Positions 39,576-49,268 of a DNA stretch of 64,000 bases are shown here, one piece after another. Numbering within the stretch: the stretch's first letter is position 1; each line of letters opens with the position of its first letter. The notes under the pieces were generated by a model. The model did not search any database, was not told the origin of the DNA, and worked only from the letters and a program-made list of their open reading frames with translations. Position numbers and translations under genes: made by a program. The stretch is from Azonexus sp. (GTDB lineage Bacteria; Pseudomonadota; Gammaproteobacteria; Burkholderiales; Rhodocyclaceae), in contig NZ_JAKLLH010000010.1 of NCBI RefSeq assembly GCF_023150235.1, forward strand, positions 1 through 64,000, given 5' to 3'.

Positions 39576-40505
39576 ATGAATTCGTCGTCCAACCGCGTAT
39601 CCGCCATTGTCGCCGCCCTGAAAGCCAGGCGCGAATCACCGAGTGAAAGCCGCCCCGAGCTGGCGGCGCTCGAAACCTCGCTACTGGCGGAAATCGAAGC
39701 CTTCGATCCAGAGATCGCGCGTCAGCAGCTGGGCACCCCGTCCATCACCGCCGCCCCCGCTGCACCGGCGATCAAGCCCGTAGCGGCGCCCGGTGGCGTC
39801 CGCCAGACGCCGGCACCCGTCGTTGCCGCACCGCCGCCGACCGCCGCCCCCACCGGCGGACTGCTGGAGCAATTACGGCAACAGGCCGCCGCCTGCCAGC
39901 GCGAGCAACACGCCAACGCCAGCCACCAAGCCGCCAACGCCGCCGCCATCGACCATGCCTTGCGCCTTGCTTTCGACTACCTGCACGAACTGGTTCAGCA
40001 ACTTAACATCATCAAACCACCGCTCAGCCGCGACTATGTCCTGCTCGACCGGCTGGCATTGAGCGGGCTGCAGTGGCAGGAAGGCTTTGCCGATTACCGG
40101 CGCCAGCCGGAAAGCGACGGCGCCTTGCTGGAGCGAGTCAGCTTTACCTGCCGCCTGAGCGGTGCGCCCAATATCGTCTGCGAACGCGACGGTACCGGTG
40201 CCGAACGCTTCCGGGCGCTGCTCTTCGACCTCGGGCTACAGTTCGACAGTCAAGAGTTCCGCAACGACAAGCGCCTGATCGAGCGCGTCCGCTTCGATAT
40301 TCGCGGCGAACTCGGCGTTTCGGTACGCTGGCGCGCCGACTTTGCCCGTGGTTCGATCATGATCGAGGCACGCAATCTCGAGCGCCTGGGAGGAACGCCC
40401 TACCTCCTGCTGCCGCAGGCCGTCGACCGTGCCCTGCTCGATGAATTTGCCCGCCTCCTGCTTGGCCAGCCCAACCGTTTCCGCGAACTGGCACGGCGAC
40501 GCTGA
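39576..40505 (+). CDS. Hypothetical protein with Pro/Ala linker
   Basis: 309 aa. A short N-terminal helix (about 1-50) is followed by a Pro/Ala-rich linker (about 55-95), a helical stretch with Gln/Ala (LLEQLRQQAAACQREQHANA) and a mixed alpha/beta C-terminal domain from about 125 (YLHELVQQLNIIKPPLSRDY). No signal peptide or membrane segment. I recognise no family. The stop ends 3 bp before that of the convergent midA gene. Confidence 0.65.
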   Translation: MNSSSNRVSAIVAALKARRESPSESRPELAALETSLLAEIEAFDPEIARQQLGTPSITAAPAAPAIKPVAAPGGVRQTPAPVVAAPPPTAAPTGGLLEQLRQQAAACQREQHANASHQAANAAAIDHALRLAFDYLHELVQQLNIIKPPLSRDYVLLDRLALSGLQWQEGFADYRRQPESDGALLERVSFTCRLSGAPNIVCERDGTGAERFRALLFDLGLQFDSQEFRNDKRLIERVRFDIRGELGVSVRWRADFARGSIMIEARNLERLGGTPYLLLPQAVDRALLDEFARLLLGQPNRFRELARRR

Positions 40506-40508
40506 TGC

Positions 40509-41666
40509 CTACAGCCGGCGGCTCTGATCGCCGCCGGCAAAACCGAGCAGCGCCGTCTCGATACCGCGACCCACGGCCATCACCTTGAACAGCTCGCCCA
40601 TTTCATGCGGCATCAGCAGCTTGCCGACCTGGTTGCTTGCCCGCAGATAATCGGCCCCTTCCCGGGGCAATTCGGCAAGCCGGTCGAGAATGCCGCAATT
40701 GAGCAGGAATTGCCCCTGATTGCAGTAACCGAGCAAGTCCAGCCCCCGTACATCGGCGGCAGCGATGATTGCCGTGAAATCGACGTGGACCGTGACATCC
40801 TGCAAACCCGGCAGGTAGAAAGGGTCGGGATGGGCGTAATGACGGTAATGGCACATCAAGGTGCCACGTCCGCGTTGCGGGTGGTAATACTCGCGGCGTG
40901 GAAAGCCGTAATCGAGCAGGAGCAGGGCGCCACATTGCAGGCGCTGCCCCCAGTCGGCCACCCAGGCGCGATTGGCCAGGCTGATTTCACTCTCGTACCC
41001 CGGCGCCAGCTGGCACTGGCCGGCGATTTCCTGCGCCGCCGCCAGCAAGGCACCATCCGCCGGGCGTTCCGCCCAGCCGAAACCCGTGGCCGTCAGCTCG
41101 ACCCCACGCTCCTGGATCCCCTCCTCGCGCCAGGCGACGATATTGGCCGGCATCGCATCGAGCAGTTCGTTGGCAAGGACCAAGCCGGAATGACTCTCCG
41201 GCAAACGATCCAGCCATGCCACCCGCGACAGCAGGTGCGGCGCCCTGGCGGCGATGCATTCGTGCTGGCGCTGCCGCAGATCGGCAGAAAGATCGAGAAT
41301 CAGGTAACGCTCGGGCAGATTGCCGCTCGCCTCCAGGGCCAGCAGCAAGTCGCTGGCAAGACGCCCGGAGCCGGCACCGATTTCCAGTATCCGCGGTGCC
41401 GAGAGCGCCATCACTTGCGCCGCCTGGGCGGCAAGCGCGGCGGCGAAGAGAGTCGTCATTTCCGGGGCGGTGACGAAATCGCCATCGGCCCCGAACTTGC
41501 GGGCGCCGGCCGTGTAGTAGCCCTGACCGGGCGCATACAGGAGCAGTTCCATGAAGCGGGCAAAGGAAATCCAGCCGCCGCCGGCACGGATTTCGTCGGC
41601 AATCGTCGCCTGCAACTGCTGACTATGCGCCAGGGCGGCGGCTTCGGGGACGGGCAGACGGTTCAT
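40509..41666 (-). CDS. MidA/NDUFAF7-family SAM-dependent methyltransferase
   Basis: 385 aa. The N-terminal FARFMELLLYAPGQGYYT and the SAM site RILEIGAGSGRLASDLL place it in the DUF185/MidA family; VLANELLDAMP and LLDYGFPRREYYHPQR are further signatures. The mitochondrial homologue methylates an Arg of complex I; the bacterial role is less certain. A single gene, convergent with the hypothetical protein gene. Confidence 0.88.
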   Translation of the reverse strand: MNRLPVPEAAALAHSQQLQATIADEIRAGGGWISFARFMELLLYAPGQGYYTAGARKFGADGDFVTAPEMTTLFAAALAAQAAQVMALSAPRILEIGAGSGRLASDLLLALEASGNLPERYLILDLSADLRQRQHECIAARAPHLLSRVAWLDRLPESHSGLVLANELLDAMPANIVAWREEGIQERGVELTATGFGWAERPADGALLAAAQEIAGQCQLAPGYESEISLANRAWVADWGQRLQCGALLLLDYGFPRREYYHPQRGRGTLMCHYRHYAHPDPFYLPGLQDVTVHVDFTAIIAAADVRGLDLLGYCNQGQFLLNCGILDRLAELPREGADYLRASNQVGKLLMPHEMGELFKVMAVGRGIETALLGFAGGDQSRRL

Positions 41667-41763
41667 GGCGGGCGCAAAAAGGGGGCATTGTACCGGCGAC
41701 CGTGCCGGTAACCATGACTTGTGCTATTTTTCCCGGACAATCACCACGGGAGGGGGAGACATC

Positions 41764-42906
41764 ATGCGCGTCAGGCAAATCGTCGTACGCAAACCGGAAC
41801 AACTCATCACTGCCGGCGCCCGGCTGGAAGGCATGGCACCCGGCCTGTTGCTGGTCTTTGCCGGGATCGAATATTTCGCGGATCCCGATTTTGCCGCCAC
41901 TTTGACGGCGGCGGCGCCGGGAGCGGCCCTGCTCGGTTGCTCGACCGCCGGCGAGATCTCACCCGATGGGGTGGACGATGGCAGTTGCGTCGTCACCGCC
42001 GTCGAATTTGCGCAAACCGCGTTGCGCCAGGCCAGCACCCCGCTCAATGGCATGAACGACTCCTTCGCCGCCGGCGCCCGCCTCGGCCAGCAGCTCGCCG
42101 CCTCCGACCTGAAAGCCATTCTGGTCTTCGGTCCCGGCGTGCAGATCAACGGCAGCGCGCTGGTCAGCGGCATTGCCAGCATCGTCGGCGATGCCGTGCC
42201 GATTACCGGCGGCCTGGCCGGTGACGGCGGTGCCTTCCGGCGCACCTGGACTCTGGGCCGGGACGGCGTTTCCGATCATGGCATCGTTGCCATTGGCCTG
42301 TGCGGCGAGTCGCTCGATTTCGGCCACGGCTCCTTCGGCGGCTGGGAGCCTTTCGGTCCCGCCCGCAAGGTGACGCGCTGCAGCGGTAACATCCTTTACG
42401 AACTCGACGGCGAGCCGGCCCTGGGGGTGTACAAACGCTATCTCGGCGAGCATGCGAGCCGGCTGCCGGCCTCGGGCCTGCTCTTCCCGTTTGCCATGCT
42501 GGGCGAAAACCGCAACGCCATTGGCCTGATCCGCACCATCCTCGGCGTCGATGAAAGCAACGGCAGCGTGACCCTGGCCGGCGAAATCGAGCAGGATGGC
42601 TATCTCAAGCTGATGCACGCAAGTACCGACAAACTGGTCAATGGCGCCGAATGCGCGGCCGAGGCCGCGAGCCGGATGCTGGCGGCGGATGAGGCCGGTC
42701 TGGCGATCCTGGTCAGCTGCGTTGGCCGCAAGCTGGTGATGGGCGGACGCATCGACGAGGAAGTGGAGGCTGTCGGCCAGGTTTTCGGCAGCCGTGCCGT
42801 ACTCTCCGGCTTTTATTCCTACGGCGAGATCAGCCCCTTCACGCCTGGCGCTGCCTGCAAGCTGCACAACCAGACGATGACCATCACCTATCTCGGCGAG
42901 AAATAG
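41764..42906 (+). CDS. FIST-domain sensory protein
   Basis: 380 aa. The FIST_N part (GAALLGCSTAGEISPDGVDD, PITGGLAGDGGAFRRTW) and the FIST_C part (YKRYLGEHASRLPASGLLFP, ending with GFYSYGEISPF) are both present. FIST proteins bind small ligands, probably amino acids, and pair with signal-transduction proteins. GGGAGGGGGAGA precedes the ATG; the longer upstream frame has no ribosome site. The hybrid kinase starts 8 bp after its stop, so the two form a sensor-kinase unit. Confidence 0.88.
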   Translation: MRVRQIVVRKPEQLITAGARLEGMAPGLLLVFAGIEYFADPDFAATLTAAAPGAALLGCSTAGEISPDGVDDGSCVVTAVEFAQTALRQASTPLNGMNDSFAAGARLGQQLAASDLKAILVFGPGVQINGSALVSGIASIVGDAVPITGGLAGDGGAFRRTWTLGRDGVSDHGIVAIGLCGESLDFGHGSFGGWEPFGPARKVTRCSGNILYELDGEPALGVYKRYLGEHASRLPASGLLFPFAMLGENRNAIGLIRTILGVDESNGSVTLAGEIEQDGYLKLMHASTDKLVNGAECAAEAASRMLAADEAGLAILVSCVGRKLVMGGRIDEEVEAVGQVFGSRAVLSGFYSYGEISPFTPGAACKLHNQTMTITYLGEK

Positions 42907-42913
42907 GCGAACG

Positions 42914-45900
42914 ATGCAGAAATCCCTGCTGCGCCAGTTGAAACGGAGCATCGGTGTCGCCGACGAGGCGGCACTGGCGGCATTGCAGGGCAGTCTGCGA
43001 CAGGCTGGCAGCCAATACCCGGAATTGCAGGCCCTGGCTGAAGGTTTCCACGCGCTCCTGGAGCGCGTCGACGCCAGCTACGAACAATACGAACGCGATC
43101 TCGAGCTGCGCACGCGCAGCCTGGAACTCTCCACGGGCGAACTGTCGGCGGTCAATGTCCGTCTGAGCGACGAACTACAGCAGCGCGAGGCCGCGCTTTC
43201 GTCGCTGCGACAATTGATGCACGACCTGCTGCCGGATGCCGGCGACGATGGCGTGGTCGATGAGGACGATATCGCGGCCTTGTCGCAACGCATCGGCATG
43301 CTGGTCAGCGAACGTGAGCAAGGCCAGCGCGAACTGGCGAATCAAAAGTTCGCGCTCGATCAGCACGCCATCGTCAGCATCACCGACCGCGACGGCAACA
43401 TCGTCTATGCCAACGACCGCTTCTGCAGCATCAGCGGCTACCGGCGCGAGGAGCTGATCGGGCGCAATCACCGCATCGTCTGCTCCGGCCTGCATTCCCG
43501 CGAGTTTTTTACCGGCATGTGGGAAACCATCTCCAGTGGTCAGGTCTGGCAGGGCGAAGTCTGCAACCGTGCACGCGACGGGCGCTTGTACTGGGTCAGC
43601 GCCTCGATCGTGCCCCTCCTGGGGCAGGACGGCTTCCCCAGGCAGTACATCGGAATCCGTACCGACATCACCGACCGCAAGCGGATGGAGAGCGAGCTGT
43701 CGGAGCAGCTCGACCTGGTCGAGGGCCTGATCGAAACCATTCCCCTGCCGGTTTACATGAAGGACAAGGCGGGGCGCTACCTGCGCCTCAACCGTGCCTT
43801 CGAGATTTTCCTGGCCTGCGACCGGGAACGCCTGATCGGCAAGACCCTGAACGACCTGCTGTCGCCGGACGAGGCGGCGCTGCACGCGGGCAAGGACCGC
43901 GAGTTGCTCGACAACGGCGGGGTACAGACCTACGAGTGCGTGATCCACGCACGCGACGGCAGGCAATACGACACGATTTACCGCAAGGCGACGCTGACCC
44001 GCCGCGATGGCAGCATCTACGGCCTGCTTGGGGTGATCATCGACATCACCGAGCGCAAGCAGGCGGAACAGGCGATGCGCCAGGCCAAGGAGGCGGCGGA
44101 AGCAGCCAGCCGCGCCAAGAGCGATTTCCTGGCCAATATGAGCCACGAGATCCGCACCCCGATGAACGGCATCATCGGCATGACCGATCTCGCGCTCGAC
44201 ACCGCGCTGACCGAGGAGCAGCGCGAATACCTGGGTATCGTCAAATCCTCGTCCGAAGCGCTGCTGACGATCATCAACGACATTCTCGACTTTTCCAAGA
44301 TCGAGGCCGGCAAGCTGCTGGTCGAGCACATTTCCTTCAATCTGCCGCGCGTCGTCAGCGAGGCCGTCAAGACCCTGGCCCTGCGGGCGCACGAAAAGCA
44401 TCTCGAACTGGTTTGCGAAATCGCCAGGGAAGTGCCGCAACACGTGATCGGCGACCCCAGCCGCTTACGCCAGGTGCTGCTCAACCTGCTCGGCAATGCC
44501 ATCAAGTTCACCGAACGCGGCGAGATCGGCATCCATATTTCGCCCGCACGGACCGGTGGGGAGCGGGTTTTGATCCAGTGCGCGGTACGCGATACCGGCA
44601 TCGGCATTGCCACCGACAAGCAGCAGCTGATTTTCGAGGCTTTTTCGCAGGAAGACACCTCGACCACCCGCAAATACGGCGGCACCGGTCTCGGGCTGTC
44701 GATTTCCCGTCGCCTGGTCGATTTGATGGGAGGGCGCATGTGGCTGGAAAGCCGCCCCGGCGAGGGCAGCACCTTCCATTTCACGGTCGACCTGCTGCTC
44801 GACCCGAATCCGCCCAGTGCCAGCGTCTATCCTCTCGACCTCAAGCAACGCCGGATATTGATCGTCGACGACAATGCCACCAACCGGCGCGTGCTGGCCG
44901 GCATGCTCGATGCCTGGGGGATGGAATCGGAAGCAGTTGCTTCGGCCCTGGCCGCCCTGGACAGGCTGCGGCAAACGCAGGCAGCAGCTTTCGACGGCAT
45001 CATTCTCGATGCCCAGATGCCCGAAATCGACGGCTACGAGCTGGCCGAGCGAATCAGGGACGAATTTTCCGCGGCGCCGCCAATGCTGATGCTCTCGTCG
45101 TCGGCAGTGCGGGGAGACAGCCAGCGCTGCCAGGCTGTCGGTATTGCCGGGCTGTTTTCCAAGCCGATTGCCGCCGAGGAACTGCTCGGCGCACTGAGCC
45201 GGATTTTCTGCGACCAACGCGAGCCCAGCGCCCAGCCGCAGCCCTCACGCCTGGTGACCCGCCATTCGCTGCGCGAATTGCAGCGGGCAATGGACGTGCT
45301 GCTGGTCGAGGATCATCCGACCAACCAGAAGCTCGCGCTCGGCCTGCTGGAGAAATGGGGACATCGCGCCAGCTTGGCACAAAATGGTCTGGAGGCCGTC
45401 GAAGCCTTCTCCCGAGGGCACTTCGACCTGATCCTGATGGATATGCAGATGCCGGTCATGGGCGGAATCGAGGCAACTCGCCGTATCCGCGCCCTGGAAG
45501 CGCAACGTGGCCAGGAACGCACGCCGATCCTGGCGATGACGGCAGCGGCGATGAGCGACGATCGCCGTGCCTGCCTGGCGGCAGGCATGGACGATTACCT
45601 GTCGAAACCGATCAAGGTCAAGGAGTTCCTCGAGAAACTGCTCCTCCTTGGCGGTCAGGCCGGCGAGGTCGGCGAGTTGCCGGCCTTCAGCTATGGCGAG
45701 GCGCTGGGAGGCGCCGACCGTGAGATCGTCGAGATCATCGCCGGCATTTTTCTCGCAACCTGGGAAAACGATCTGAGCAGCCTGCGTAGTGGGCTGGCTG
45801 CCAACGACCTGAGCAGCGTTGCCCGTACCGCACACAGCCTCAAGGGAACCCTGGCCAGCTTTGCCGCCGATCCTGCCGCCCGGGTGGCGGCGGAGATCGA

Positions 45901-46018
45901 AGTGCGTGCTGCCAACCTTCGCCCCGATGGACTGGAACGCAAAGTGGAAAGCCTGCAGCGCGAAATCTCCCTGCTGATTCCCCATCTGCAGGCGGTGGTC
46001 GAGGAAGTATCAGGGTAA
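42914..46018 (+). CDS. Large hybrid histidine kinase (2 PAS, 2 receivers, HPt)
   Basis: 1034 aa, no membrane segment. Order: coiled coil (about 50-150), PAS 1 (about 150-265; FALDQHAIVSITDRDGNIVY), PAS 2 (about 270-390), HisKA with FLANMSHEIRTPMNG (H411), HATPase (NLLGNAIKFTERG, DTGIGIA, YGGTGLGLSIS), receiver 1 (LIVDDNATNRR, LDAQMPEIDG), receiver 2 (LLVEDHPTNQK, LMDMQMPVMGG), then HPt with the phospho-His in ARTAHSLKGT (H974). A complete internal phosphorelay. Probably cytoplasmic and fed by the FIST protein upstream. Confidence 0.92.
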   Translation: MQKSLLRQLKRSIGVADEAALAALQGSLRQAGSQYPELQALAEGFHALLERVDASYEQYERDLELRTRSLELSTGELSAVNVRLSDELQQREAALSSLRQLMHDLLPDAGDDGVVDEDDIAALSQRIGMLVSEREQGQRELANQKFALDQHAIVSITDRDGNIVYANDRFCSISGYRREELIGRNHRIVCSGLHSREFFTGMWETISSGQVWQGEVCNRARDGRLYWVSASIVPLLGQDGFPRQYIGIRTDITDRKRMESELSEQLDLVEGLIETIPLPVYMKDKAGRYLRLNRAFEIFLACDRERLIGKTLNDLLSPDEAALHAGKDRELLDNGGVQTYECVIHARDGRQYDTIYRKATLTRRDGSIYGLLGVIIDITERKQAEQAMRQAKEAAEAASRAKSDFLANMSHEIRTPMNGIIGMTDLALDTALTEEQREYLGIVKSSSEALLTIINDILDFSKIEAGKLLVEHISFNLPRVVSEAVKTLALRAHEKHLELVCEIAREVPQHVIGDPSRLRQVLLNLLGNAIKFTERGEIGIHISPARTGGERVLIQCAVRDTGIGIATDKQQLIFEAFSQEDTSTTRKYGGTGLGLSISRRLVDLMGGRMWLESRPGEGSTFHFTVDLLLDPNPPSASVYPLDLKQRRILIVDDNATNRRVLAGMLDAWGMESEAVASALAALDRLRQTQAAAFDGIILDAQMPEIDGYELAERIRDEFSAAPPMLMLSSSAVRGDSQRCQAVGIAGLFSKPIAAEELLGALSRIFCDQREPSAQPQPSRLVTRHSLRELQRAMDVLLVEDHPTNQKLALGLLEKWGHRASLAQNGLEAVEAFSRGHFDLILMDMQMPVMGGIEATRRIRALEAQRGQERTPILAMTAAAMSDDRRACLAAGMDDYLSKPIKVKEFLEKLLLLGGQAGEVGELPAFSYGEALGGADREIVEIIAGIFLATWENDLSSLRSGLAANDLSSVARTAHSLKGTLASFAADPAARVAAEIEVRAANLRPDGLERKVESLQREISLLIPHLQAVVEEVSG

Positions 46019-46075
46019 ACTTGCGCTTTTTTCCGGTTGACCGTGACAGCCTCGCGCTGTCGTACCGCTAGCGCC

Positions 46076-46939
46076 ATGACCCCATCGAACAATCTGCAAA
46101 AACTGCGTAAATACCTTGAAGGCCGCACCGGCAAGGCGATCCACGACTACAACATGATCGAGGATGGCGACACCATCCTGGTCTGCATTTCCGGCGGCAA
46201 GGATTCCTACACCCTGCTGGCGATGCTGATGGCGCTGCAGCAGCGTGCCCCGGTCAAGTTCCGCCTGATCGCGATGAACCTCGACCAGAAACAGCCCGGC
46301 TTTCCGGCCGATGTGCTGCCGCGCTACTTCGATTCGATCGGCGTCGAGTACCGCATCGTCGAGGCCGACACCTACTCGGTGGTCAAGGAAAAGATTCCGG
46401 AAGGCAAGACCACCTGTTCGCTGTGCTCGCGCCTGCGCCGCGGCATCATCTATCGCACCGCCAAGGAACTGGGCGCCAACAAGATCGCGCTCGGCCACCA
46501 TCGCGACGACATGGTGCACACGCTCTTCCTCAACCTGCTCTTCGGCGGCAAGCTCAAGGCCATGCCGCCCAAGCTGGTGACCGACGACCGGGCGCACGTG
46601 GTGATCCGGCCGCTGGCCTATTGTGCCGAAGCCGACATTGCCAAGTTCGCGCGCGGCATGGGGTTCCCGATCATCCCGTGCAACCTGTGCGGCTCGCAAG
46701 ACAACATGCAGCGCCAGAAGGTGCGCGAGATGATGCAGGAATGGGACCGGCGCTATCCCGGCCGGACCGAGTCGGTGTTCACCGCGATGCAGAATATTGT
46801 TCCCTCGCACCTTGCCGACACCGACTTGTTCGATTTCCGTGGCCTGACTCTCGACACCCCGGTCGAGCAGGGCGACACCGTTTTCGACCAGGAGGAAATG
46901 CCGATTTCCGGCACCTTCCCGCTTTTCGTCGCCGATTGA
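46076..46939 (+). CDS. ttcA: tRNA 2-thiocytidine biosynthesis protein TtcA
   Basis: 287 aa. Thiolates C32 of certain tRNAs with an Fe-S cluster and ATP. The PP-loop is [12 protein letters not shown]; Cys pairs are in [12 protein letters not shown] and [21 protein letters not shown] is typical. The start [14 protein letters not shown] fits the family; the frame continues upstream through a TTGACCGTG motif (46037-46045), but those residues do not match the family. Confidence 0.93.
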   Translation: MTPSNNLQKLRKYLEGRTGKAIHDYNMIEDGDTILVCISGGKDSYTLLAMLMALQQRAPVKFRLIAMNLDQKQPGFPADVLPRYFDSIGVEYRIVEADTYSVVKEKIPEGKTTCSLCSRLRRGIIYRTAKELGANKIALGHHRDDMVHTLFLNLLFGGKLKAMPPKLVTDDRAHVVIRPLAYCAEADIAKFARGMGFPIIPCNLCGSQDNMQRQKVREMMQEWDRRYPGRTESVFTAMQNIVPSHLADTDLFDFRGLTLDTPVEQGDTVFDQEEMPISGTFPLFVAD

Positions 46940-46952
46940 ATTGAATGCGCAC

Positions 46953-47981
46953 ATGGCAGCGCACAGCCTGACCCTGCTGCTGGCCGAGATCACCGGCTTG
47001 GCCAGCGTGTGCCGCCAGGTCGGCGAGGCCGAGGCGGCACACGCACTGGAACGTTGTGGTAACCGCCTGCAACGGGCCTTGCAGGCGGGCGGCGGACGCC
47101 CCCTGAGCACGAGCGCCAGCCGCCTCGTTGCGGTGCTGCCGAGTGCCGAAGCCGCCTGCAATACCGCCCGCGACATGCAGCAGCGGATCGCCGCCCTGCC
47201 GCCGGTCGGTGGCCGCAGGCTGGCACTGCGTTGTGCCATACACGCCGCCGTGCCGGGTAGTGCCGTCGACGAACCCGACCCGCTGGCACTCGCCGACGGC
47301 GAAAGAATGCTGGCGCTGGCCGGGGCCGGCGACACCGTGATCAGTACGCTAATCCTCCTGCATCTGCCGGAGCGGCCATCCGTCGAGGCCGGGGCTGTCG
47401 AATGGGAAACCCTGAACTCGGACGATCTTCCGGGACTGGTGCTTTACCGCGGTCGCCAGTTTTCCGCCGATCCAGCTCCGCTGGCACCGCCCCCCGCCGC
47501 CAGCAGGGAAGCTGATCAGGCGCCGACCGCCGTATCGTCGTCGCCCGCGACGACAAGCGATAGCAGCCGGAGATTCTTCGCCAGCACCACGCTCGCCGGG
47601 CTCGTCTGGCCGGAACGGGGGGTGGCGCAGGCGACCACCACGCCCGTAGGCAACGAAGACCGCCTCTGCCTGCGCCACGGCGAACAACACCATGTCGTCG
47701 ATCCGGCACGGCCACGGCTGAGCCTGGGGCGTGACCCTGGCTGCATGCTCGTGATCGGCGATCACCGCGTTTCGCGCCAGCATGCCTGGATCGAACGACG
47801 GGGCAGGAATTATTACCTGATCGACTGCAGCACCAACGGCAGCTTCGTGCGGGCCGAGGGCGGCCGCGAGATGCTGCTGCGCCACAGCGAACTGATGCTC
47901 GCCGGGAGCGGTAGCATCTGCCTGGGCGCGTCGGCCAACGACCCGAGTGCCGAACGGATCGATTTCGAGCACCTCGACTGA
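46953..47981 (+). CDS. FHA-domain protein with degenerate cyclase-like N-terminus
   Basis: 342 aa. Residues about 5-110 resemble a class III nucleotide cyclase (LLLAEITGLASVCRQVGEAE), but the first metal Asp is replaced by Glu and the usual Gly-Asp metal position reads as STSASRLVAV, so it is likely inactive. A Pro/Ser/Thr-rich linker (about 175-215) leads to a C-terminal FHA domain (LSLGRDPGCMLVIGDHRVSR, QHAWIERRG, STNGSFV), which binds phosphothreonine. It lies between ttcA and waaA; partner unknown. Confidence 0.75.
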   Translation: MAAHSLTLLLAEITGLASVCRQVGEAEAAHALERCGNRLQRALQAGGGRPLSTSASRLVAVLPSAEAACNTARDMQQRIAALPPVGGRRLALRCAIHAAVPGSAVDEPDPLALADGERMLALAGAGDTVISTLILLHLPERPSVEAGAVEWETLNSDDLPGLVLYRGRQFSADPAPLAPPPAASREADQAPTAVSSSPATTSDSSRRFFASTTLAGLVWPERGVAQATTTPVGNEDRLCLRHGEQHHVVDPARPRLSLGRDPGCMLVIGDHRVSRQHAWIERRGRNYYLIDCSTNGSFVRAEGGREMLLRHSELMLAGSGSICLGASANDPSAERIDFEHLD

Positions 47982-47993
47982 GCCGGCGCGACG

Positions 47994-49268
47994 ATGGCCC
48001 GCCTGCTCTACTCGCTGTGTTTTTTCCTGGCCCTGCCGCTGATCTGGCTGCGCCTGCTCTGGCGAGCCCGTCGTCAGCCCGACTACCTGCATCATCTCGG
48101 CGAACGTCACGGTTTCTTCCCGCCACGCCCGGATGGCCCGCTGATCTGGGTGCATGCGGTCTCGGTCGGTGAGACGCGGGCCGCCCAGCCGCTGGTCGAG
48201 GGCTTGCTGGCGCAGTATCCGGAGAGCCGCATCCTGCTCACCGGGATGACCCCGACCGGCCGCGCCACCGGTCGCGAGGTCTACGGCGAGCGGGTCTTCC
48301 AGTGTTATCTGCCGTATGACCTGCCCTTCACGGTCGACCGCTTTTTTCGCCATTTTTCACCGCGCTTCGGCGTCTTGATGGAAACCGAGGTCTGGCCCAA
48401 TCTCCTCGCCGCCGCCCGTCGTCACGCCGTGCCGGTGCTGCTGGCCAATGCCCGCTTGTCGGCACGTTCGGCACGCGGCTATCAGCGTTTCGCGCCGCTC
48501 GCCCGGCCGGCATTTGCCGCGCTATCCGGGGTGGCGGCACAAACGGCAGCGGATGCCGGGCGTTTGCAGGCGCTGGGGGCGGCGCCGGTCGAAATCTGCG
48601 GCAACCTCAAATTCGACGTTGCGCCGGCTGCCGACAAGCTGGCGTTGGGCCGGACATGGCGTGCCGCCATTGGCGAGCGGCCGGTGTGGCTGGCAGCGAG
48701 TACGCGCGAGGGCGAGGAGGCCTTGCTGCTGGCGGCCTGGCGCCAGGCGATCCCCGCCGGTGCGCTATTGATCCTGGTGCCGCGTCATCCGCAACGCTTT
48801 GACGAAGTCGCCGACCTTTGCCGCACGGCCGGTTTCGCGATCGAACGGCGCAGCTACGGTCTACCGCAAAAAGACACCGAAATCTGGTTGGGCGACAGCA
48901 TGGGGGAAATGGCTGCCTATTACGCCGCCGCCGATCTCGCCTTCATCGGCGGCAGCCTGCTGCCGCTGGGCGGGCAGAACCTGATCGAAGCCGCCGCTTG
49001 CGGCTGCCCGGTGCTGATCGGGCCGCATACCTTCAATTTTGCGCAGGCGACCGACGATGCGCTGGCGGCAGGGGCCACCCGCCGGGTGAGCTCGGCCGAG
49101 GCGTTGGCTGGGGCGGTACGGCAATTGCTGCAGGCAGCTGATGAACGCGCGGCGATGCAGGGCGCCGCGCAAGCCTTCGCCGCAGCGCACCGGGGCGCGA
49201 CGGCGCGGATGCTGGCGCTTATCGGGCGCTGGTCGGAACGTCCCGGCGTGGGTCGAGCAGGGCGTTGA
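47994..49268 (+). CDS. waaA: 3-deoxy-D-manno-octulosonic acid (Kdo) transferase
   Basis: 424 aa. Adds Kdo to lipid A precursor at the inner membrane. An N-terminal membrane segment (LLYSLCFFLALPLIWLRLLW) is followed by the GT-B fold: IWVHAVSVGETRAAQPLV, MTPTGRATG and METEVWPNL in the first half, and AFIGGSLLPLGGQNLIEAAA in the donor-binding half. Convergent with the tolC-like gene; the last 50 bp of the two genes overlap. Confidence 0.95.
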   Translation: MARLLYSLCFFLALPLIWLRLLWRARRQPDYLHHLGERHGFFPPRPDGPLIWVHAVSVGETRAAQPLVEGLLAQYPESRILLTGMTPTGRATGREVYGERVFQCYLPYDLPFTVDRFFRHFSPRFGVLMETEVWPNLLAAARRHAVPVLLANARLSARSARGYQRFAPLARPAFAALSGVAAQTAADAGRLQALGAAPVEICGNLKFDVAPAADKLALGRTWRAAIGERPVWLAASTREGEEALLLAAWRQAIPAGALLILVPRHPQRFDEVADLCRTAGFAIERRSYGLPQKDTEIWLGDSMGEMAAYYAAADLAFIGGSLLPLGGQNLIEAAACGCPVLIGPHTFNFAQATDDALAAGATRRVSSAEALAGAVRQLLQAADERAAMQGAAQAFAAAHRGATARMLALIGRWSERPGVGRAGR

